NCBI RefSeq assembly: GCF_001425705.1
Contig: NZ_LMDC01000031.1
Coordinates: 62,001 to 126,000 of the forward strand
DNA: 64,000 nt
Origin: Pelomonas sp. Root1217
GTDB lineage: Bacteria > Pseudomonadota > Gammaproteobacteria > Burkholderiales > Burkholderiaceae_C
Direction: 5' to 3'
The position numbers and the translations under genes were made by a program. Below, one piece after another: positions 9,043 to 17,609 of this stretch (the stretch's first letter is position 1; each line of letters begins with the position of its first letter). Under the pieces are notes generated by a model, which saw only the letters and a program-made list of their open reading frames with translations, did no database searches and was not told the origin of the DNA.

Positions 9043-9996
9043 GTGGCGGGGTCCGCATCCGTCCCCATTCGTACGGCTTGGACGGTCGCAGCCGTCGCAC
9101 TGGCGCTAGTAGCAGGCAGCTGGCTGCTGAGCCGATCGGCCGAGGCGCCCACCGCACTGCCGCCGCCCCTGCCAGCCCCGCCCTCGGCAACGCTCCAGGG
9201 ACCGTTGCTACGGCCGGTCATTGACGCGAAGGCCGATGCCGCTACCCAGCCGGCGAGCGCGGTCATGCCGGCTGCGCTTCCCCCGCCCCTGCGCACGCCG
9301 GCCTCATCGACACCCGATGAACTGCGCACGGTGCAGCTTGCGCTGGAAGAGGGCGCGACGCCGGCGCAGGCGCGCAGGGCAGCCGAAGTGCTCGAGCGAT
9401 GCGAGCATGCGACCCAGGCCATCGAATTCGCGTACAGCGTGCGCGACCAGGGCGGCCCGCTGCGGCAGGTGTTCGAGAAGAGCCCGGGCTCCAACATGGA
9501 CCAATGGATCAAGGAGAAGCAGGACTTGCAGCGACGCTGCCAGTTCCTCGACACGGCCACCCTGGCGCGCAGGGGCGAGTTTCTCAAGCGAGCCTACGAG
9601 GGAGAGCTCCCTGGCATGGCGCTGGCGTACCTGCTGTGGCTCAACGCCCATGCCAACCAGGCCGTCGCCGCACCGGAACTGCTCGGCAAGCTGCAGCGCG
9701 AGGTGCGGCAGACCGCCGAGGACGGCGACCTGGAGGCGTTGTCGACCTACATCCATTCATTCGGCGCGCTGGGCGAGACGGCGATGCAGCGGCAGGCCTA
9801 CAAGGAAGCGTGGCTGCGCATCCTGACTGAGATGTCCGGCCCGGCGGCGACCAAGGAAAGCCGCGACTCGATGGAGAACGTCGAGAGGATGATGCGCCAG
9901 GGTCGCTGGGCGCCGCCGGTGCTGAGCGTCGACGAACAGCGAGAGGTCGATGCGCTGACGGAGCGTGTGGTTGAAGCCTGGCGCAAGCGCCACTAG
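9043..9996 (+). CDS. Unrecognised membrane-anchored helical protein
   Basis: This gene of 317 codons starts with GTG at 9043, 15 bp after mshL. Residues about 13-29 form a single N-terminal hydrophobic segment, followed by a Pro/Ala-rich stretch to about residue 95. The C-terminal two thirds is predicted all-helical and rich in Glu, Arg and Ala, with two Cys about 40 residues apart (LERCEHA and RRCQFLD), resembling Sel1/TPR-like repeat proteins without a clear match. It may be the last gene of the msh operon, but its composition gives no functional clue. An upstream AGCTGGAAAA is at best a weak ribosome site, so the start is uncertain. Confidence 0.6.
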   Translation: MAGSASVPIRTAWTVAAVALALVAGSWLLSRSAEAPTALPPPLPAPPSATLQGPLLRPVIDAKADAATQPASAVMPAALPPPLRTPASSTPDELRTVQLALEEGATPAQARRAAEVLERCEHATQAIEFAYSVRDQGGPLRQVFEKSPGSNMDQWIKEKQDLQRRCQFLDTATLARRGEFLKRAYEGELPGMALAYLLWLNAHANQAVAAPELLGKLQREVRQTAEDGDLEALSTYIHSFGALGETAMQRQAYKEAWLRILTEMSGPAATKESRDSMENVERMMRQGRWAPPVLSVDEQREVDALTERVVEAWRKRH

Positions 9997-10017
9997 GAGG
10001 CTCGAGCCGGGGTGCCC

Positions 10018-11856
10018 TCAGCGCGGGCTGGCCGGCAGCGCGCCCGGCAAATGTGTCGCCTCCCAACCGAGCAGCTTGCGTATCTCCCCGGGTACGGGCA
10101 CCGGCTGCACGCCCTCCGGCACACGAGCGAGTTCAAAGCGGCGCAGTTCCGGGCTGCGGAAGACCGCCCCTTCGTAGGGAAACAGCGCCTTGCCGTTGGC
10201 TTCCACACCCGGCACCGCTTGGCGGAGGGCGTCGAGACTGGCGAAAGTGGTCTGGCAAGCCGCTCCCGGCAGCGGCGCCCAGCTGATCAGCGGTTGGCTA
10301 CTGCCGCCGCGCAGATAGACGTTGCCGTCGACGCGGCTCATCATGGTCTGCGTGACCTTGCCGCAGGTGACCGCCGCCTGTTCGACGCGCAGCAGCGGCC
10401 CCTTCACGCCGGCATCAGCAACCAGCAGATTGCCTTCGAACACATGGCCGACGCGTTCGTTCACATCCGGCCCCGTCTGCGGATGCCAGCCGAAGTGGTC
10501 GCCCTGGGCGCTGCGCTCGTTGCGGTCAATCAGCACCTGCGAATTGAAGAACGTGTTGTGGTGCACCTTGGCGCCCGCGCTGTTCAGGATGCGGATGCCT
10601 TGCTGGTTGTTCACGAACACATTGCCGGCCACCGTGACGCCTTTCGAGATCTCGAAGAACAGGCCCGCCATCGTGCCCTCGACGTGGTTGTTGACGAACA
10701 CGCCGTCGTGGTTGCCCACGTCGTACCAGACGCCGTTGGAGTAAGGCTGCTCGATGACGAGGTTGTCGCGCACGACGACGCGGTGCGACTGGTTGAAGAT
10801 CTTCACCGCCGACGGGTAGTAGCCGGTCAGTCGCTCGACGTTGTTGCGCCGGATGAGGTTGCGCTCCAGCAGCACGTCCGACGAACCGATGACGTAGATG
10901 CCTTCGGTGCCGGTGTCGCTGATGAGGGAGTTGCGGATGACGAGCCCGTCGCCGCGGAAATAGCCGGCCACGCGCGAGCAATGGCTGATGGTGACGTTCT
11001 CCAGCAGCGTGCCCACGACCTCCTTGCCGTGCTGGCTTTCGGGTGACGGGCCGACGGGGTCGTCGGTCGGCTCCTCGGACACCAGCGTCGACGGTTTCTT
11101 GCCCTCGATGTCGATCGCCCGGTAGGCGTATTGCGTGAAGGTGATGCCGCGCAGTGTCGGGCCCTTGCGGTCGGATGCTTTGCCATGCACTGGGCGCGAG
11201 GGGCGATGCAAGGCGATGTCGTGCGCGGTGATCTCCACCAGGTGGCCGGCCGGGTCGGTGCCGATGTAGACATGGCCCTTGGCGTAGTCGATGTAATAGG
11301 TCCGGGCGCCGACTTCACCTTCCCAGCCCGCTGACTGCAGCGGTTCGCCGTCGATGAAGACCATGTCGTTGTTGAAGCGGTGCAGCGGCGTCTTCATGCC
11401 TTCGCGATCACGCTGCCACCAGCCCAGCGGCTGCGCCGGGAAGAGCGTGGCCCACCGGGTGCGCCAGACGCTGTTGCCCAGGCTCTGCCATTCGGTGGCG
11501 ACGCGCGTGCCCTTGAGCACCGGCACTTCGTCCAGATAGGGCTGGATGGTGATGCCCTGGTTGAGCTGCAGGCCGCCGGTGCGGTAGGTGCCGCCACGCA
11601 TGACGATGGCGTCGCCGGTGACGACGCGCGCGACCGCGGCTTCGATGGAGGTCGGCTCGTTGACCGACTTGCCGCCAGCCTCGGCCTTGCCGTCGGGCGC
11701 CACAAAATAGACGTGGGCCGCCACGGGCACCGCGTAGCGCTGTGGCACCGGGCCGTAGGGACCGCCCGAGGGCTGGGCGATCACGGCCGGCGCCAGGAGT
11801 TGTACGGCCAGCAGGCCGAGAGCGCCAATCGAGCGGCGCGAGGGGAACAAGGACAT
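10018..11856 (-). CDS. Secreted right-handed parallel beta-helix protein
   Basis: This 612-residue secreted protein has an N-terminal signal (SRRSIGALGLLAVQLLAPAV, perhaps Tat-like because of the RR) cleaved near AQPSGG. The mature protein begins with the DUF1565-like strand pattern found in polysaccharide lyases and depolymerases (VYFVAPDGKAEAGGKSVNEP...VARVVTGDAIVMRGGTY), then has many right-handed beta-helix rungs (VIRNSLISDTGTEGIYVIGS, LLERNLIRRNN, NNHVEGTMAGLFFEISKG). It probably binds or cleaves a polysaccharide; substrate unknown. I chose the ATG at 11856, which follows a GGAGA ribosome site and gives a signal peptide. A 12-bp LacI-type palindrome lies 22 bp upstream. Confidence 0.8.
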   Translation of the reverse strand: MSLFPSRRSIGALGLLAVQLLAPAVIAQPSGGPYGPVPQRYAVPVAAHVYFVAPDGKAEAGGKSVNEPTSIEAAVARVVTGDAIVMRGGTYRTGGLQLNQGITIQPYLDEVPVLKGTRVATEWQSLGNSVWRTRWATLFPAQPLGWWQRDREGMKTPLHRFNNDMVFIDGEPLQSAGWEGEVGARTYYIDYAKGHVYIGTDPAGHLVEITAHDIALHRPSRPVHGKASDRKGPTLRGITFTQYAYRAIDIEGKKPSTLVSEEPTDDPVGPSPESQHGKEVVGTLLENVTISHCSRVAGYFRGDGLVIRNSLISDTGTEGIYVIGSSDVLLERNLIRRNNVERLTGYYPSAVKIFNQSHRVVVRDNLVIEQPYSNGVWYDVGNHDGVFVNNHVEGTMAGLFFEISKGVTVAGNVFVNNQQGIRILNSAGAKVHHNTFFNSQVLIDRNERSAQGDHFGWHPQTGPDVNERVGHVFEGNLLVADAGVKGPLLRVEQAAVTCGKVTQTMMSRVDGNVYLRGGSSQPLISWAPLPGAACQTTFASLDALRQAVPGVEANGKALFPYEGAVFRSPELRRFELARVPEGVQPVPVPGEIRKLLGWEATHLPGALPASPR

Positions 11857-11878
11857 CGTGCGGTCTCCAGCGCCAAAA

Positions 11879-11890
11879 GGTAGCGCTACC
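11879..11890. promoter_or_regulatory. LacI-family-type operator palindrome
   Basis: GGTAGCGCTACC is a perfect 12-bp palindrome centred on GC, the form recognised by LacI/GalR-family sugar regulators in proteobacteria. It sits 22 bp upstream of the start of the beta-helix protein gene, so a bound repressor would block its promoter or early transcript. No LacI-family gene is present in this window. Related half-matching copies lie upstream of the GH51 gene. Confidence 0.55.
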
Positions 11891-11959
11891 AAACATGAGT
11901 CGCGCACGCTACCACTGTTTGCACCGGCCGCCAACGCGTCCGGAAAACGCGCTGGCCTG

Positions 11960-12841
11960 TCAGCGTGGCCGGGGGCCGACCAGCCCCAGTGCCAGGGCAA
12001 TGCCCACCAGCACGATGGCTCCGCCGACGACCATCTGCGCCGTGATGGCCTCGCTCAGGAAGAGCGCTCCCCACAGGATGGCAAACAGCGGGATCAGGAA
12101 GGTCACCGATACCGCATTCGTCGGACCCACACGGCTCATCAGTCGGAAGTACAGGATGTAGGCCAGGGCCGTGCACAGGGCGGCCAGGCCGAATGCGCTG
12201 CTCCAGGCGACGGTGCCGGGCATCTGCGCCGGCCACAACCAGGCTGCCGGCAAGGCCAGCAGCAGTGCGGCGGCGAACTGGCTGCCGGTGGCCACGGCCA
12301 GTGGCGACACACCGGCGAGATAGCGCTTGGTCGCGTTGGCGGCAACGCCGTAGCAGAAGGTGGCGCCAGCACAGGCCAGCACGGCGAGCAGACCGCTGTG
12401 GTCGGCTCCAGGCTTGAAGCTCGCCTTGTCCCAGGCCAGGAAGGCCACGCCCGCAAAGCCGATGACGAGGCCCAGCACGCGCCAGGACGTCAGCCCCTGA
12501 CGCAGCCAGACGAAGGCGACGACGGCCGTCCACAGCGGCGTCGTCGCGTTGACGATGCTGGACAGGCCGGCCGTGATGGACAGGGCCGCGAAGGAGAACA
12601 GCGCAAACGGGATGGCGCTGTTGAGCGCGCCGACGAGCAGCAAGCCCTTCCAGTGCTTGCGCAGGTCAGCCAGCTTGCCGCGCGCTGCCAGCAGCGGGAT
12701 CAGCATGGCGCTGGCCAGGCCGACGCGCACGGCCGCCAGCGCGATCGGCCCGAACTCATGGGCCCCGAGGCGCATGAACAGGAAGGAGGCGCCCCAGAGC
12801 GCGGCGAGCAGTACCAGCTCGCCGATGTCGAAAGCCTTCAT
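11960..12841 (-). CDS. EamA/DMT-family transporter
   Basis: This 293-residue integral membrane protein has about ten hydrophobic segments in two similar halves, the EamA architecture of the drug/metabolite transporter superfamily. Typical features are the N-terminal LLAALWGASFLFMRLGAHEF and the second-half start ATFCYGVAANATKRYL. It probably exports a small metabolite or amino acid derivative, which cannot be specified. Its ATG overlaps the ogt stop by 4 nt, so it is translated with the alkylation-repair genes. That coupling is notable, but this family is often found as a passenger and no repair function is implied. Confidence 0.88.
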   Translation of the reverse strand: MKAFDIGELVLLAALWGASFLFMRLGAHEFGPIALAAVRVGLASAMLIPLLAARGKLADLRKHWKGLLLVGALNSAIPFALFSFAALSITAGLSSIVNATTPLWTAVVAFVWLRQGLTSWRVLGLVIGFAGVAFLAWDKASFKPGADHSGLLAVLACAGATFCYGVAANATKRYLAGVSPLAVATGSQFAAALLLALPAAWLWPAQMPGTVAWSSAFGLAALCTALAYILYFRLMSRVGPTNAVSVTFLIPLFAILWGALFLSEAITAQMVVGGAIVLVGIALALGLVGPRPR

Positions 12842-13329
12842 GCGGTCGCGCCCTCCAGGCTCAACAGGGCCTGCTTGCGCTCCAGCCCGCCGGCATAGCC
12901 AGTCAGCGAGCCATCGGCGCCGACGACGCGATGGCAGGGCACGAGAACGGAGATCGGGTTGCGGCCTACTGCGGCGCCCAGCGCCCGCGCCGCACTGGCG
13001 CGCCCCAGCCGCTCGGCCAGTGCGCCATAGGTCGAGGGCTGCCCCGGCGCGATGGCCAGCAGCGCCTGCCAGACCTCGCGCTGAAAGGCCGTGCCGGCCG
13101 GGTCCAGCGGCGGTAGGTCGAAAGACTTGCCGCTGAAATAGGCCGTCAGCGCCGCTTCGGCGGCCGACAGGACGGCGTCGCTGCCGTCGTCCTCGGGCAC
13201 GTCGAGCGTGCCGGGATGGTGCTTCTGCCCGTCAAACCAAAGGCCCGACAGGCCCGCGGCGCTGCGTGCGGCCGTCAGAGGCCCAAGGGGCGTTGCGATG
13301 CGGCGCTGCAGGATGTGATGTTGGTTCAT
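12838..13329 (-). CDS. ogt: Methylated-DNA--protein-cysteine methyltransferase
   Basis: This 163-residue suicide repair enzyme transfers the methyl group from O6-methylguanine (and O4-methylthymine) to its own cysteine. The active-site PCHRVV motif is present with acceptor Cys132, preceded by the DNA-binding winged-helix segment (STYGALAERLGRASAARALG) and by the N-terminal ribonuclease-like domain. I chose the ATG at 13329: it overlaps the upstream alkA/ada stop as ATGA and has a GGAGAA ribosome site 8 nt upstream. A GTG at 13341 would add four residues without that site. It forms an operon with the ada/alkA fusion and the EamA transporter. Confidence 0.94.
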   Translation of the reverse strand: MNQHHILQRRIATPLGPLTAARSAAGLSGLWFDGQKHHPGTLDVPEDDGSDAVLSAAEAALTAYFSGKSFDLPPLDPAGTAFQREVWQALLAIAPGQPSTYGALAERLGRASAARALGAAVGRNPISVLVPCHRVVGADGSLTGYAGGLERKQALLSLEGATA

Positions 13330-14768
13330 GAATTTCTCCACAAATGAAGGACGGCGTAGCTGCGGAACGGCCGATAGTGCTCCGCGGCGGCGAGGTAGGC
13401 CTTGGGTGACAGCAGCGGGCCTTCGCGGCTCAGAGCCTTGCGCAGGACAACGTCGCCCGGTGGAAACGCGTCGGGCCAGCTCCAGCCGCGCATCAGCATG
13501 TAGCCGGCGGTCCAGGGCCCGATGCCGGGGATGGCGGTCAGTTCTTCAGCCGCGGCCTCGGGCGTGCCCTCGCGGCGGGCAAAGGCCAGCGTCGGCCATG
13601 CTTGCGCCAGCGCGATGAGGCTGTCGGCGCGGCGGCCGATGATGCCCAGAGACGCGATGTCGTCACGCGTGGCGGCGGCGATGCGCTCGGGCGTCGGGAA
13701 CAGCCGGCCGCAGCCTTCGGGCGCGTCGGGCAAGGCCTCGCCAAAGCGCTCGACGAAACGGCCCGCCAGCGTGCGTGCCGCCGCAACCGTGACCTGCTGG
13801 CCGAGCACCGCTCGCACGGTCAATTCAAAACGGTCGACGCAGCCTGGCAGGCGTTGGCCCGGCACGGCGCCGTCGCCGAGCGCGGCCGCGATGGCCTCGG
13901 GGTCGGCGTCCAGGTCCAGCCAGCGGCGCAGCAGCGGCAGCAGGGACCCGACGGCCGGCCAGAGCGTCGGCGACAGCTCGACACCGACCTCGCCCGCCTT
14001 GTCGAAGCTCACGCGCAGCCAGCCCGCATGGCGCTGGCCGGCGTGGGTCAGCGCCACGCTGCGTGTGACGCCCTGCCCTTGCACGACCTCCACGCTCGCG
14101 ATGGCGCGCGGCGCGAGAAAGGCCAGGACGCCGGCGACGTCATAGGGCTGCCTGTAGCCCAGACGCAGCCTCGACGCCGGCCCGGCCGCGCCGCCTTCGC
14201 GCCGTAGCGCCGTCGGCTGCAGCCGGTAGTGCTCGATGAAGGCCGCGTTGAAGCGGCGCAGGCTGGCAAAGCCGGCCGCGTAGGCGACCTCCTGGACGGG
14301 CAAGGTGCTGTCGGTCAGCAATGCCTTGGCCAGCAGCAGGCGGCGCGTCTGCAGATACTGCAGCGGCGACACGCCGTGCTCGGCCTGGAAGATGCGGCGC
14401 AGGTGCCGACTCGTGATGCCGAGGTGGCCGGCCAGGTCCTCGAGGCTGGCCTCGGCGTCGTCGCAGGCGTCCAGCCAGGCGGCGGCCTGCTGGGCCAGCG
14501 TGCGCGAGGCATCCATCGTCGTCCACGGCAAAGCGCGAGGCGCCAGCTCGGGCCGGCATTTCATGCAGGGTCGAAAGCGTTCCGCCTCGGCCTGGGCGGC
14601 CGTCGTGAAGAAGCGGCAGTTCTCGCGCCGCGGCAGGCGCACCCTGCAGACGGGGCGGCAGTAGATGCCCGTGGACGTGACGCCGACGTAGAGCCGCCCG
14701 TCAAAGCGCGCGTCATGCGATTGCAGAACGGCGTAGGCGGCGTCGGGTGGGAGGGTCTCGGACAACAT
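13326..14768 (-). CDS. alkA: Ada-type regulator fused to AlkA DNA glycosylase
   Basis: This 480-residue protein fuses three modules. Residues about 5-80 are the Ada zinc domain with Cys37, Cys41, Cys68 and Cys71 (GIYCRPVC...FRPCMKC), which in Ada takes methyl groups from phosphotriesters and senses damage. Residues about 100-190 are an AraC-type helix-turn-helix. Residues about 200-480 are a DNA-3-methyladenine glycosylase II with the helix-hairpin-helix LTAIPGIGPWTAGYML and the catalytic Asp in FPPGD. It can thus both sense alkylation and excise 3-methyladenine, and may activate its own operon. The methyltransferase half of classic Ada is not here; it is encoded separately by the next gene, ogt. 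Confidence 0.93.
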   Translation of the reverse strand: MLSETLPPDAAYAVLQSHDARFDGRLYVGVTSTGIYCRPVCRVRLPRRENCRFFTTAAQAEAERFRPCMKCRPELAPRALPWTTMDASRTLAQQAAAWLDACDDAEASLEDLAGHLGITSRHLRRIFQAEHGVSPLQYLQTRRLLLAKALLTDSTLPVQEVAYAAGFASLRRFNAAFIEHYRLQPTALRREGGAAGPASRLRLGYRQPYDVAGVLAFLAPRAIASVEVVQGQGVTRSVALTHAGQRHAGWLRVSFDKAGEVGVELSPTLWPAVGSLLPLLRRWLDLDADPEAIAAALGDGAVPGQRLPGCVDRFELTVRAVLGQQVTVAAARTLAGRFVERFGEALPDAPEGCGRLFPTPERIAAATRDDIASLGIIGRRADSLIALAQAWPTLAFARREGTPEAAAEELTAIPGIGPWTAGYMLMRGWSWPDAFPPGDVVLRKALSREGPLLSPKAYLAAAEHYRPFRSYAVLHLWRNS

Positions 14769-14829
14769 GCAGCCAGTCTAGGACCCGCCACTGCCAGATC
14801 CTGGCAGTTTTCGGACATGCCCCCAGAGC

Positions 14830-15552
14830 TTACTGGAGGTAGCGACGGCGGATGCGGGCGACGGTGCCGTCTTCTTCGAGCTGGCGGTAGGCGGTGACCC
14901 AGCGCCGTGCCTCGGCGGCATCGAGCCCGAGCGACGCGGCCATATAGAGCGTGGCCTCGCCGAGCGTCATTTGCAACACGAAGAGCATGCGGGTCTGGCC
15001 ATACTCATCCATTGCGGCCTCGAGCATGGGCGTGCCGGCATAGACGGCATCCAGCGCCTGCTCGCGCAGGAGGCGCAACAGGTCGCGGTAGTCTTTCGCT
15101 TCGACGATGGTCCTGAAGCGCGCTGCCCGCAGATTGGCGGCAATGGGCGAGCCGCGCAGCACGCCGACGCGCAGCTCCCGCAGCTGGTCGAGCTCCAGGC
15201 GCGACTCGGTCGCGAGGGTGTAGAGGCCGTAGCGCACCGTCATCAGCGGCACCAGCCATTGGAAGCGAGCCTCCCGGTCCGGCGTTCGCGCCAGCGGAAA
15301 GATGCCGTAGTGCTGACCCTGCTCGACCGTGCGCACCGCGCGTGCCCAGGGGACGTAGCTCACGACCGCCGGCCTGCCCAGCCGCTGGGCCATGGCCACG
15401 GCCAGTTCGTGGGCGAAGCCGCGCGGGCCATCGGCCGCCTCCCACGCAAACGGCGGCAGATTGCCGGCCACCCACTCCAATGGCGGCGCGGCCTGGGCCC
15501 TGCCCAGCATTGCAGCCGGGGCGAACAGCAGGCAGCGGCGGGACAACAGCAT
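14830..15552 (-). CDS. Periplasmic amino-acid-type binding protein (SBP family 3)
   Basis: This 240-residue exported protein has a signal peptide (about residues 1-21, ending GRAQA) and the two-lobed solute-binding fold of the family 3 proteins (WVAGNLPPFAWEAADGPRGFAHELAVAMAQRLG, then VGVLRGSPIAANL for lobe 2). No ABC permease or ATPase lies next to it, so it may work as an orphan sensor or scavenger, as many SBP-3 proteins in Burkholderiales do. It sits just downstream of the LytTR response regulator (30 nt gap, same strand), so it could be co-transcribed with the two-component genes and linked to signalling. Ligand unknown. Confidence 0.8.
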   Translation of the reverse strand: MLLSRRCLLFAPAAMLGRAQAAPPLEWVAGNLPPFAWEAADGPRGFAHELAVAMAQRLGRPAVVSYVPWARAVRTVEQGQHYGIFPLARTPDREARFQWLVPLMTVRYGLYTLATESRLELDQLRELRVGVLRGSPIAANLRAARFRTIVEAKDYRDLLRLLREQALDAVYAGTPMLEAAMDEYGQTRMLFVLQMTLGEATLYMAASLGLDAAEARRWVTAYRQLEEDGTVARIRRRYLQ

Positions 15553-15582
15553 GCCCCGACTCTAAGCCGGGTGAAGGCCGTT

Positions 15583-16332
15583 CTACATCGCCTTGAACAG
15601 ATGAACGTAGGCGCGGCTGACGGGCAGCTCGCGGGCCTGGCCGCGGATGCGCACGAACAGCCGGCTCTGCTCGTCGCGGCGCGTGCCGGCGAGATGGTCG
15701 AGGTTGATGATGGTGGAGCGGTGCACCTGCCAGAAGCGGTCGGGGTCCAGCTGGCCACTGAGCTCGAAGATGGGGGTGCGGATCAGGTGTTCGGCAGTGG
15801 CTGTCTGCACGACCGTGTACTTGTCGTCGGCATGGAAGAACAGCACCTCGTCGACGGGAATCTGGTGCATCAGCTCCCCTTGGGCGGCGCGGATGTAGCG
15901 CAGCCGTGCCGATGCGGCGGCGGCGGGCAGCAGGCGCTTGAGCGTCTCGGCCAGCGCATCGTCGCCAGCCGGCGCTGGCGCCTCCCGGCGCAGGCGCGTC
16001 ACACAGGTAGCCAGGCGCTCTACCTTCAGCGGCTTGAGCAGGTAGTCGACGGCACGGGCCTCGAAGGCTTCGACGGCGTACTGGTCATAAGCCGTCACGA
16101 AAACGACGCGCGTTGCACCCTCAATGCCCTGTGCCACCTCCAGGCCGGTCAGGCCGGGCATCTGGATGTCCAGGAATGCCAGGTCGGGTTCGAGCTCGGC
16201 GATGGCCTGGGCGGCCTCGACGCCGTTGGCAGCGATCTTGACGATCTGCAACTCGGGCCAGACTTGGGCGAGCTGGGTCTTGAGGTATTGGGCCAGATGG
16301 GGTTCGTCGTCGGCGATCAGGGCTGTCGTCAT
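15583..16332 (-). CDS. LytTR-family response regulator
   Basis: This 249-residue regulator has a receiver domain at residues 1-120 with the acidic pair in IADDEP, the phosphoacceptor Asp55 (LAFLDIQMPG) and the Lys in LLKPLK. A LytTR DNA-binding domain spans about residues 145-245 (RYIRAAQGELMHQIPVDEVLFF...FWQVHRSTIINL), the AlgR/LytR type that binds imperfect direct repeats. Its start overlaps the stop of the upstream histidine kinase by 4 nt, so the two form a cognate pair. Targets are not shown by the sequence. Confidence 0.93.
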   Translation of the reverse strand: MTTALIADDEPHLAQYLKTQLAQVWPELQIVKIAANGVEAAQAIAELEPDLAFLDIQMPGLTGLEVAQGIEGATRVVFVTAYDQYAVEAFEARAVDYLLKPLKVERLATCVTRLRREAPAPAGDDALAETLKRLLPAAAASARLRYIRAAQGELMHQIPVDEVLFFHADDKYTVVQTATAEHLIRTPIFELSGQLDPDRFWQVHRSTIINLDHLAGTRRDEQSRLFVRIRGQARELPVSRAYVHLFKAM

Positions 16333-17474
16333 GGGATGTTGGCAGGAAGGGGAATCTGGATGCGGGCCAGCGTGCCGCCACCGTCGCGCGGCAGCAGTTC
16401 GAGGCTGGCGGAGGGGCCGAAGCGTGCCTTCAGGCGCTCGCGGATGTTGTCGACGGCGACACCGCTGCCGCCACGGCGTTGAAATCCGGGTCTCTGCGCA
16501 TCCAGCCCCTGGCCATCATCGGCGACCTCGATCCACAGTCGGCCATCGACACCCCGGGCGCTGACTTCGACGGTGCCGCCGGCAATCTTGGGCTCCAGGC
16601 CGTGATGGATGGCGTTCTCGACAAGCGGCTGGGCCAGCAGCGGCGGCACTTCAACGCCGGCCAGATCGGCAGGCAGGGACAGCGCCACCTTCAACCGCTC
16701 GCCCATGCGCAATTGCATCAGGCCGAGGTAGGCCTCCAGCATCGCGAACTCCTGTGCCAGCGTCGTCACGTCGCCGCGCAACTGCCCGAGGCTGGCGCGC
16801 AGGTAGTCGGTGAAGCGCTCCAGCATCAATTTGGCCCGTTCAGGGTCGAAGTCGATCAGGCTCTGCACATTCGCCAGCGTGTTGAACAGGAAGTGGGGCT
16901 CGATCTGGCCCTGCAGCAGCTTGAGCTGGGCCTCGGTGACGCGGGCCTGCAAGGCCTCCTGCTTCCACCGCGCGCGGTAGCGAAAGCTCGACACGACGGA
17001 GATGAACACCGAGATCAGCAGGAACTGGCGCCAGAAGCCGAAGCTGCCCAGCAGGCGCAGCGTGTTGCCGTTGCCCGCCCAGATCCAGTCGACCAGCCAC
17101 ATGCCGATGACGACGCCCAGCAGTGCGCAAGCGATGGACGAAGCCGAGAAAAACAGGCCCGAACGCCAGTCGCGCCAGCCCGTGATGGTGTCCAGCCAGC
17201 GCTGCGGCGCCAGCCGCTCAAAGGCGCGGAAGACGGCGAAAAAGCAGATCGACACGCACAGGCTCACGAGCATGTTGCCGGGCATCACGCCCTGCCACCA
17301 GGCCCGTGAACCCAGGTTGTCCTGCTGAAGCCCGGCCATGACGGAAAAGACGCTGCCGAAACCCAGCGTCCAGATCGCGTAGAGCAGCACCCTGAAGCGC
17401 AGCCGGTCCGGCCGGTGTTTCATCAGGACGCGCTGGTGCCGCAGTGCCTGGCCTAATTCCTGCATGAATGTCAT
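16329..17474 (-). CDS. LytS/YehU-family sensor histidine kinase
   Basis: This 381-residue membrane kinase has four hydrophobic segments in the first 165 residues, then a coiled linker and the His-kinase domain of the LytS/YehU type. The phosphoacceptor is His194 in IEPHFLFNTL, and the ATP-binding N-box is in PLVENAIHHG with the G-box in DDGQGLD and GSGVAVDNIRERL. No extracytoplasmic sensor domain is visible, so the signal is probably membrane-associated or sensed by the helices. The gene overlaps the LytTR regulator by 4 nt. It is transcribed divergently from manB; 135 bp between them hold both promoters. Confidence 0.92.
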   Translation of the reverse strand: MTFMQELGQALRHQRVLMKHRPDRLRFRVLLYAIWTLGFGSVFSVMAGLQQDNLGSRAWWQGVMPGNMLVSLCVSICFFAVFRAFERLAPQRWLDTITGWRDWRSGLFFSASSIACALLGVVIGMWLVDWIWAGNGNTLRLLGSFGFWRQFLLISVFISVVSSFRYRARWKQEALQARVTEAQLKLLQGQIEPHFLFNTLANVQSLIDFDPERAKLMLERFTDYLRASLGQLRGDVTTLAQEFAMLEAYLGLMQLRMGERLKVALSLPADLAGVEVPPLLAQPLVENAIHHGLEPKIAGGTVEVSARGVDGRLWIEVADDGQGLDAQRPGFQRRGGSGVAVDNIRERLKARFGPSASLELLPRDGGGTLARIQIPLPANIP

Positions 17475-17609
17475 GGGCCGCGAGTGTAGGAAGCCCTCGC
17501 GGCCTGCCCCTTCAACGGGCGACGGATCGACAGCCGGCGCGATGAAATGCAGCCATGGGCCGTGCCTACAATCCGCCGCGATTCAAAACCCCACCTTCTG
17601 AGGCAGTTC

